Below, one piece after another: positions 57,826 to 64,000 of a stretch of DNA of 64,000 nucleotides (the first letter of the stretch is position 1; every line of letters begins with the position of its first letter). Source of the stretch: Gnetum montanum (Eukaryota > Streptophyta > Gnetopsida > Gnetales > Gnetaceae). The stretch covers positions 62,001 to 126,000 of the forward strand of contig MNCI01016563.1 of the NCBI GenBank assembly GCA_015680685.1, in the 5' to 3' direction. Made by a program: the position numbers and the translations under genes. The notes under the pieces were generated by a model. It had not been told where the DNA came from, ran no database searches, and was given only the letters and a program-made list of their open reading frames with translations.

Positions 57826-58900
57826 TTAATTGTTTTCAATTGACCAATTGCGTTCTAGTGGGGTCCTTAGGTTTGTGTATAAGCAAGGCCGATATGGGAA
57901 GGTTTTGAAGACAATGTACAGTCCCTCCCACAATGTTTGAAACTTGGGCGGTTGTGGTATGTGTGTGGGGTTCCAATAAAGCACCTTATCTCCACGTCGA
58001 AATGTTACCTTCCGAATCCTAAGATCATGATGTTTTGTATTGTAGGCCTTGTGGATCTCATTTGAAGATAGAGCTACTAATCGATTCTCATCTAGCACAC
58101 TTAGGTTGATAAGTCATTCGTGTTGTGCTAGCGCTAGGTCAAGACCTAAGTCACTGGCTGTGGATAGTGTTTGGAGTTTTTCCTGAATTGGAAGTTTTGG
58201 TAGCTTACTGTACACTAACTCATAGGGAGAGTAACCTATAGGAAGTTTCCAAGTGGAGTGATAGGCCTAGAGGGCATCGTTAAGTTTGGTGCTCTAGTCC
58301 CTCCTATATTTACTGATGGTCTGAGTGAGGATTTTGGTGATCTTCCTATTGGTGACTTTGGCCTGCCTGTTGGCTTGGGTGTGATAAGGTGTTGTAAATT
58401 TATGGGTAACCCCCAAGTGTTTCATAAGTTTATAAAAAGTGATGCCCATGAAATATGTTCCATTGTTTGAGATGAGTGCACGTGGCACTCCAAACCTATT
58501 GACAATTTACTGTTGGACAAATCATGCAGTGGTGTTTGAGGAACTGTTGACGACGGCTACCACCTCTACCCACTTTATGCAGTAGTCCACAACGACGATG
58601 ATATATGCCTTCCCGTTGGACAGGGGTGTGATGGGACCCATGAAGTCGATGCCCTAAATGTCGAAGGGTTCTAGTGGTTGGATCCACTATTGAGGTCCCT
58701 CCAATCGTGCAGTGATCCCATCATCTCTCTGGCATCGTTCACAGGAGTGATCGAACCATTGTGCGTCCTTGAAAATTGTAGGCCAGTAATATCCTGCAAG
58801 CAAAATCTTAATGATCATGTGTCGTCTAGCATAGTGGCCCCCACAAGGACCCTCGTGAGCATCTTGGAGGACACGCAGTGTATTATCATTAGGGATACAC
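57826..58900 (-). pseudogene. Integrase of Element 5
   Basis: The zinc region is near 58860-58720, GIDFMGP near 58640 (first Asp kept), then ISNNGTYFMGITF and QAKVTNRKITKI at 58470-58350. The second catalytic Asp is Asn and the Glu is Lys, both G-to-A type changes, so catalysis is lost even where the frame is open. The C-terminal part (MLDENRLVALSSNEIHKAYN, RKVTFRRGDKVLYWNPTHIP) is open at 58098-57826. Stops corresponding to CTCTAGGCC (58266-58274) and the GAATGACTT TGA (58110) are shared with Element 3. Confidence 0.85.
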
Positions 58901-58902
58901 CA

Positions 58903-59778
58903 TCAAACTAGGCCATCTGCACACACCTTGTAAAGGTGGCCATTGATTTCCATGAAGCACTTGGCCTTATGGAGAAACTGTTGTTTCTGCCGATGGTTCC
59001 ACTCCTTTGGCAATTCCTGAGTTATGAGATAGGTGAGGATGTGGCTGAACCAAGGTGATTTCTTGGGCACCTGCGGATTGAACGCTCCCGTGAAGAGAAG
59101 TTCATCTGGAAATTGGTCAGAGAGGGGCTCCTCTTCTTCTATGTCATCCCATCGCAACCGAGATAAGTGGTCAGCAACCACATTCTCGGTTCCCTTATGA
59201 TCTACTAGAGTGAAGTCAAATTCTTGAAGAATCACTAGCCACCATATGATATGGGGGCTCACCATTGGTTTTTTCATCAGGAACTAGATGACACTATGAT
59301 CGGTATGCACGAACACCTTGTACCCGAGCACATAGTATCAAAATTTTTCCAAGGCGAACACCACTACCATCAACTCCTTTTCAGTGGTGATGTAGTTAAG
59401 CTGGGCACCCACAATGCTACAACTTACACAATGAATATAGTATGGACGTTTTTTTATCATCACACTGTGTAAGCACGAATCCCAATGCATAGTTGGACGC
59501 ATCCATCATGATGTGGAAAGGTCTAGACCAATCAGGTGCCCATAGAACTGGAGTCTCTACAAGTTTCTATTTGAGCATTTGGAATGCAGATTACATTCCT
59601 CGGTCCAAACGAATAGAGCATCTTTCTTTGTGAGTTTCACCAATGGCTTGGTGATTTTCAAGAAATTTTTGATGAAGCGCCGGTAGTAACCAGTGTGGCC
59701 AAGGAATGACTGAACATCTTTTACAGTGCTTGGTTGCCTGGTAATTCCTTGGATGACCCTGATTTTGTTAGGATCCAT
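58903..59778 (-). pseudogene. RNase H of Element 5
   Basis: Tether SFLGHTGYYRRFIKNFLKIT at 59720-59660, then RNase H motifs; the frame at 59277-58903 begins at KKPMVSPHIIWWLVILQEF and includes TENVVADHLSRLRWDD. It is less damaged than the Element 3 copy: CAG codons in ITQELPKEW and PQVPK are intact where Element 3 has TAG. Confidence 0.85.
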
Positions 59779-59823
59779 GCTAATCCCTATCTATGAAATA
59801 TGGTGCCCCAACACAATGCCCTC

Positions 59824-60525
59824 CTAGACCATTAAGTGGCTTTTCTGCCAATTGAGCCGTAGGTTAGTGTCCACACATCTTTTTAGAACTTGCTTAAGGC
59901 AATCCAAGGCTTGATCGAACGTGGCCCCATAGGTAGAGAAGTCATCCATGAAGACTTCTACCCCATTGCTAAATTTCTGTTGGAAGATGCTGAGGATAAG
60001 GCGTTGGAAAGTGGCAGGAGCATTACATAAGCCAAAAGACATCTTTTTGTATGCAAAAGTCCCCCAGGGACTTGTGAAGGTTGTTTTGGCCTGGTCTTCT
60101 GGTGCAATTTGGATTTGGTTATAGCTACTATAACTATCCAAATAGCTATAATAACGATGCCTCGCAATGGTATCCAACACTTGGTCCACAAATGGGAGTG
60201 GGAAGTGATCTTTGAAGGTAGCCATGTTGAGCAATTGGAAATCTATACAGATCCTCCATTTGTCACCCTTCTTTGGCACAATAATGAGTGGACTGACCCA
60301 TTCGCTATCAACAATAGAGTAGATGAATCTTGCTTTTAGCAACTGCTCAATTTCATCTTTGACGACTTGCTTCAATTTGGGGTTCAATCGCCTTTGTGGT
60401 TGTCTTCGTGGCTTCATGGAGGGATCGATATAAATCCAATGTTGGCAAACCCTGGGATCCACTCCCGTTAATTCAAGATATGACCATGTAAAAGTAGCTT
60501 CCCATTTGTTCACCACCTTTAGCAA
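59824..60525 (-). pseudogene. Reverse transcriptase of Element 5
   Basis: A 233-codon open frame, the longest intact pol piece of this family here. It has SEWVSPLIIVPKKGDKWRIC, FTSPWGTFAYKKMSFGL and the catalytic VFMDDFSTYG (Asp194, Asp195), with Asp130 in YLDSYSSYNQI, where Gly residues of the usual LDGYSGY are Ser. It ends at the stop after SHLMV, a position that is also a stop in Element 3 (TAA there, TAG here). Confidence 0.88.
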
Positions 60526-60739
60526 CTTCTTCTTCTATTCAGGAGCAAGGGTGGCATTAATAATCACCAGTTTCCCATTCTGCAAAAATGCATATTCTAA
60601 GTGGGCTGGTAAGGGTTTGAGTTCCAAGGGCTCTTATTTGAAACTTTCAGGAATTTGCAACTTTTCCTAATCATCATGGTCATCAACAGTGGATACTTGT
60701 TGATGAACCTCTTCCAAATGATCCATGCTTTCTATGTAG

Positions 60740-61420
60740 GCTCATACAAGCTCCTCAGATGGTTCCATGCATAAGGTCCTACTAGCAGGATCAGCAGTCA
60801 GCCACAAGGTGCCTTCTTGAGTTGTGGCTGCTACGTACAGGCATTGTTGAACTGTCGATTCCTCGGTACACTGACTGCATTCTTGAATGGATGTCCGCTT
60901 AGCGGACCATAGCTGTTGCACACAGTTGCACCCAGAGTCACTGTAAGCAATGCATGGAACATGCTTCTTTTTTATCTTTCCAAAAGGATTTTCCTTTGAA
61001 ATTTCAAGGGAAAGATCTCGGAGTCCTAGTCTTACATCCACCGTGCTCAACCAGGCTCTTTCCATTATAATTGAGAAGTTACCCTTGCAATTCTCAACAC
61101 GGATGATAAGGAAATCAGCAGGATAGGATCACCCACAAACGATGGTCACAATGTCCTCCACCAATCCCAAGGGAACAGTAATGGATTGGTCTGCCAGCTC
61201 GAGTTGAATGTTGCTCTTCTTTAATGGGGACAGGTTCTAGTGCTTGTACATGTCATGTGAAATCAAATTAACTCCTAATCCTGAATCCAAAAGGGCTTTA
61301 CATGGGTCATTTCCTTCCACCTAAAGATAAATGAGGGGGCTTCTCAGATCAGTCAATTTCCAGGGAAGATGACCTGCCTTTATCCAATCGATCGCTGCAT
61401 GTGTGAGCATGACCATTTAT
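60740..61420 (-). pseudogene. Aspartic protease and pre-RT linker of Element 5
   Basis: Active-site stretch ALLDSGLGVNLISHDMY near 61300-61250 and the conserved ERAWLSTVDVRLGLRDLSLEI at 61065-61000. The frame at 61065-60742 continues into the linker before RT. Confidence 0.75.
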
Positions 61421-61446
61421 ATGTTGGAGGGCATTTGGTTTGAAGG

Positions 61447-63005
61447 CTACTCGAAGGATGGAACAATGGAGGCAGTTTGAGGTTCAAAGGCACTGGCAAC
61501 AGGTGTGTGTGAGGGTGTGCTTAAGTTATTGGGCTGGAAGAAGGGAAGTTTCCATGGCTTGGCTTCCGGTCCACTCGGCTGATGAGCCAGTTGTAAGTTG
61601 ACAACCCTCATAGCATTGTGTTGTTGTGGTTGTGGTGGGATTTCCCCCTGCATAGGTGGAGTAGGTGGTAACTGAGTGGGGTGCTATTGAGTAGGGACAG
61701 TAGGAGAAGGTGATGGAGGATAGTAAAGATGTGGGCTTTCCCCCTTGGGTGATGGAGATTGTGGTCAAAAATATTCTAGGGGGTGATAGTAATTCTGAAA
61801 TTTTGCGTGATTGGAAGAGTCCCGTGGGGAGACTGGTTGCTGAACGTAGTACCCATAGGGATTTGGCTATCGGTAAGAGTATTGTTGCCTTGGAGGTAAC
61901 ATCTCCCATGTTTGTGGGTGCTTCCACTGCTTAAAGTGTTCATAAGGTTGCGGTGGCACTCCACTTGGATAATATCCTGCTGCTAGTGGAACTGCCTGGG
62001 ATTGCCGTGTGGGTAAGGCAACCTTCAGGGTGTTTGCCTCTTTGCCAAACGAGGATTCAACGCATACACCCTAGACTCTTGTAGATGTGACACCACGAGA
62101 CAACACCCCTTAGGATGTTCGTATTAGCATATGTCACATTCATCATCCTCCTCTGTGTCAGAGCCTGCAACCTATTCAGCTACAACAACTTTTCCCTTAC
62201 CCTTCTAGTGGTCTTCATTCTTCCTATGTCGATCACGATCATTACCTTGCTCTCTAGACTCCTCTGCAATTTTTAGAACACTTTGAAATTTTTCATCCAG
62301 AGAGTCCCACAGCTTGTCAACCTTTGCCAATATTTCAAAGGCAAATTTCTATAGGGGAAGGTTTTTTGGTTCACTACTGCATCCATTGGTGATTCCTCCT
62401 CTTCTTCACAAAATTGGACCTCCCTCTTTCTGATGGAGGGATCTTGATTAAACTCCTCTGCACTTTTCTTCTTTATGAGTTTCCCCTCTTCTTTAGCCAC
62501 TTGCTCAATGAGGCATCACAGTTGATGGGCCCTTAGTTCTGATAGTCGTCCCTGGGTGTACACGCCAAGGGTCTTTATAGTTTCAAAGCAAAGCCCATCA
62601 ATGATATGGCGAAGCTGTGCCTGCTGAGAGTATCCATGACCAGGGCACCGATGTAACAATGAATAGTATTTTCTCATGGTTGCATCCAAGGGTTCATGAT
62701 TACCTTGCTTCCAGCCTTGGATTTGATGTCTCAAGTTTGCCACTTTGGAGTAGGTTTCATACTTGTCATTGAAGATCTCCAACATTGTACTCCATATCCT
62801 AATTGATTCCGGTTCCAAAGATCGGTACCAACTTTCTACTTCTTTGATGAGTGTGCGAGGGAACAGCTTAAGCTTTTGCCAATCATTGTCGATGTTTTGC
62901 AGGGTCTAAGCATCATGAAATGCTTGCAGGTGAGTTTGCGGATCACAATTGTATCCCACTTCAAATCTGGGGATGTTGTTCATGTAGATGCACTTGATCT
63001 AACGA
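61447..63005 (-). pseudogene. Gag of Element 5 (N-terminus deleted)
   Basis: The frame 62818-62516 has MEPESIRIWSTMLEIF, LRHQIQGWKQGNHEPLD and CPGHGYSQQAQLRHIIDGL; 62500-62273 continues with the charged segment. From 63008 leftwards the sequence begins at the equivalent of Element 3 position about 21487, so the start codon, N-terminal third of Gag, leader and primer site are missing. Confidence 0.8.
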
Positions 63006-63008
63006 CAA

Positions 63009-63864
63009 TGATGAGCGGCTAGGTACCCCTATGCCCAACCATGCGAATCATGGACGTTCACATGCGACTTGGTCGAATTTCGTAAACTGTAAGCACTTTG
63101 CATACACCAAACCTTAACCAGAAAAACATTTTATTAGAATGGTCATTATCTTCCCAACCTCACTTGTGATGTTCTGATTGCGATGGTCAAGTGAGATTGA
63201 TGCAACTGATTTTTATGGCTTTTTTACTTTATCTTCTGGCGTCTAATTCTTGGAATGGAAAGTAAGGAATGAAATATTAGGTAATCTATAATTATCCTAT
63301 ATCTTAACTTTTCCTAGCATAAGTATTTGATCCCATCTTCCATGCACATCCTGAGCATCCCCTAACCACTATTGGGTTACCAGACGTTAAGCGCCATTGG
63401 GTTGCCAAGTGTTGGATTTACGTTCGAGATGGTCGTACTTATAGTTTCTATGAATTATAAAAGAGCAATAGCGATTAAAATAATAACAAAAAATTAAGGA
63501 ATTATTAAAGAATAGAAATATTAAACTATTAAATGCATCAAATGACTAAGTCCAATTGCTGCAAGGAATGCTTGAAAAGCTCGTCTTTATTGCCGTTCAC
63601 GCCAATCAGCTCAGGTACATCATCGCTCGAATAAAGAGCCGGACACCTTTCTTACACCTACTGCAAGAGCTTTGCTACAACTACCAAAAAGGTACCTAAG
63701 TGTGGCGGGAGCCCACTTATTTATAGGCTAAAATAGGCTATGCATAAATGGGGCCACGTCAATGCATGGAGGGATGTGTCGATGGGGCTGGGTCGACGCG
63801 GCCACGTATATGGGACCTCGTATACGTAGCCTAATTGACGCATCGATTGTTTAGCACTTCATCA
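63009..63864 (-). repeat. 5' LTR of Element 5
   Basis: 856 bases, matching 52254-53142. It is directly followed on the element strand by TTGTCGTTAGATCAAG, internal gag sequence, not by a primer-binding site. The GC-rich U3 words are at about 63745-63850. Confidence 0.88.
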
Positions 63865-64000
63865 AATAAGTTGATCAACAACCATCACAAGCTTCACTCA
63901 TTTTTCTCAACTTGTTTTATATATTTGAAAGAAATCTTTAACACATCATGATTGTAGAGAAGATTAAGTACCCTTACAAGGATCGTTTTATAAATTAATT
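63865..64000. other. Unassigned flank of Element 5
   Basis: 136 bases of AT-rich sequence. AATAA at the start is the probable right target duplication. Nothing else recognised. Confidence 0.5.

Larger units (their letters stand above)
52254..63864 (-). mobile_element. Element 5: Athila-like retrotransposon, sister copy of Element 3
   Basis: LTRs at 52254-53142 and 63009-63864 flank, on the minus strand, gag, protease, RT, RNase H, integrase, a non-coding 3' region and the extra coiled-coil ORF, collinear with Element 3. Flanking bases GATAA (52249-52253) and AATAA (63865-63869) are a probable diverged target duplication. It is about 1.55 kb shorter than Element 3, accounted for by a deletion next to the 5' LTR (about 1.04 kb) and one in the extra ORF (about 0.6 kb). 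Confidence 0.88.

Noticed and set aside
52254-63864. Element 5 as a simple inverted duplication of Element 3
   Set aside because: It has its own LTR pair, a probable target duplication and independent substitutions, so it is a separate insertion.

Overview
The window is plant nuclear DNA. It holds one spliced, plant-specific receptor-kinase gene in GC-rich exons, surrounded by nested and decayed LTR retrotransposons and LINE fragments in AT-rich sequence. The LINE reverse-transcriptase style and the very long decayed Ty3 elements suggest a large-genome seed plant, possibly a gymnosperm; this is an inference. There are no bacterial or organellar features, tRNA/rRNA genes or CRISPR arrays. The assembly has a 343-base N run at 35219-35561 and one n at 31353.

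Region by region. 1-18017: Element 1, a minus-strand Ty3/gypsy element of the Tat/Ogre lineage with dual RNase H. Its 3' LTR is cut by the window edge. Between protease and reverse transcriptase it carries about 5.5 kb of foreign-looking DNA with a plus-strand (antisense) multi-exon gene, bordered by clusters of a short repeated motif. 18018-19534 and 32697-35996: Element 2, the plus-strand 3' half of an Athila-like Ty3 element, disrupted on the left by Element 1 and split by Element 3. 19535-32696: Element 3, a complete plus-strand Athila-like element of 13.2 kb with two LTRs, a tRNA-Asp-type primer site, gag-pol, and an extra 3' open region (conserved N-terminal region plus long coiled coil) preceded by an LTR-U3-like, TATA-containing segment. 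35997-38830: unassigned AT-rich DNA with a decayed coding-like stretch. 38830-40060: minus-strand chromovirus pol fragment. 40060-42440: intergenic and promoter DNA with short tandem duplications. 42443-46905: G-type lectin S-receptor-like kinase in four exons, apparently intact. 47240-50640: two LINE fragments separated by a solo LTR with a perfect 5-bp target duplication. 50640-52253: nothing recognised. 52254-63864: Element 5, a minus-strand sister copy of Element 3 that has lost the primer site and part of the extra ORF. 63865-64000: unassigned.

The only gene likely to serve the plant is the receptor kinase. The retroelement reading frames are broken mainly by C-to-T and G-to-A changes (CAG to TAG, CGA to TGA), as expected from long cytosine methylation and silencing. 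Nesting gives relative ages: Element 2 is oldest, and Elements 1 and 3 inserted into it later.

The best candidates for undescribed biology are the antisense intron-bearing gene inside Element 1, four of whose predicted introns join reading frames exactly, and the extra coiled-coil ORF with an internal U3-like promoter candidate shared by Elements 3 and 5 but absent from Element 2.
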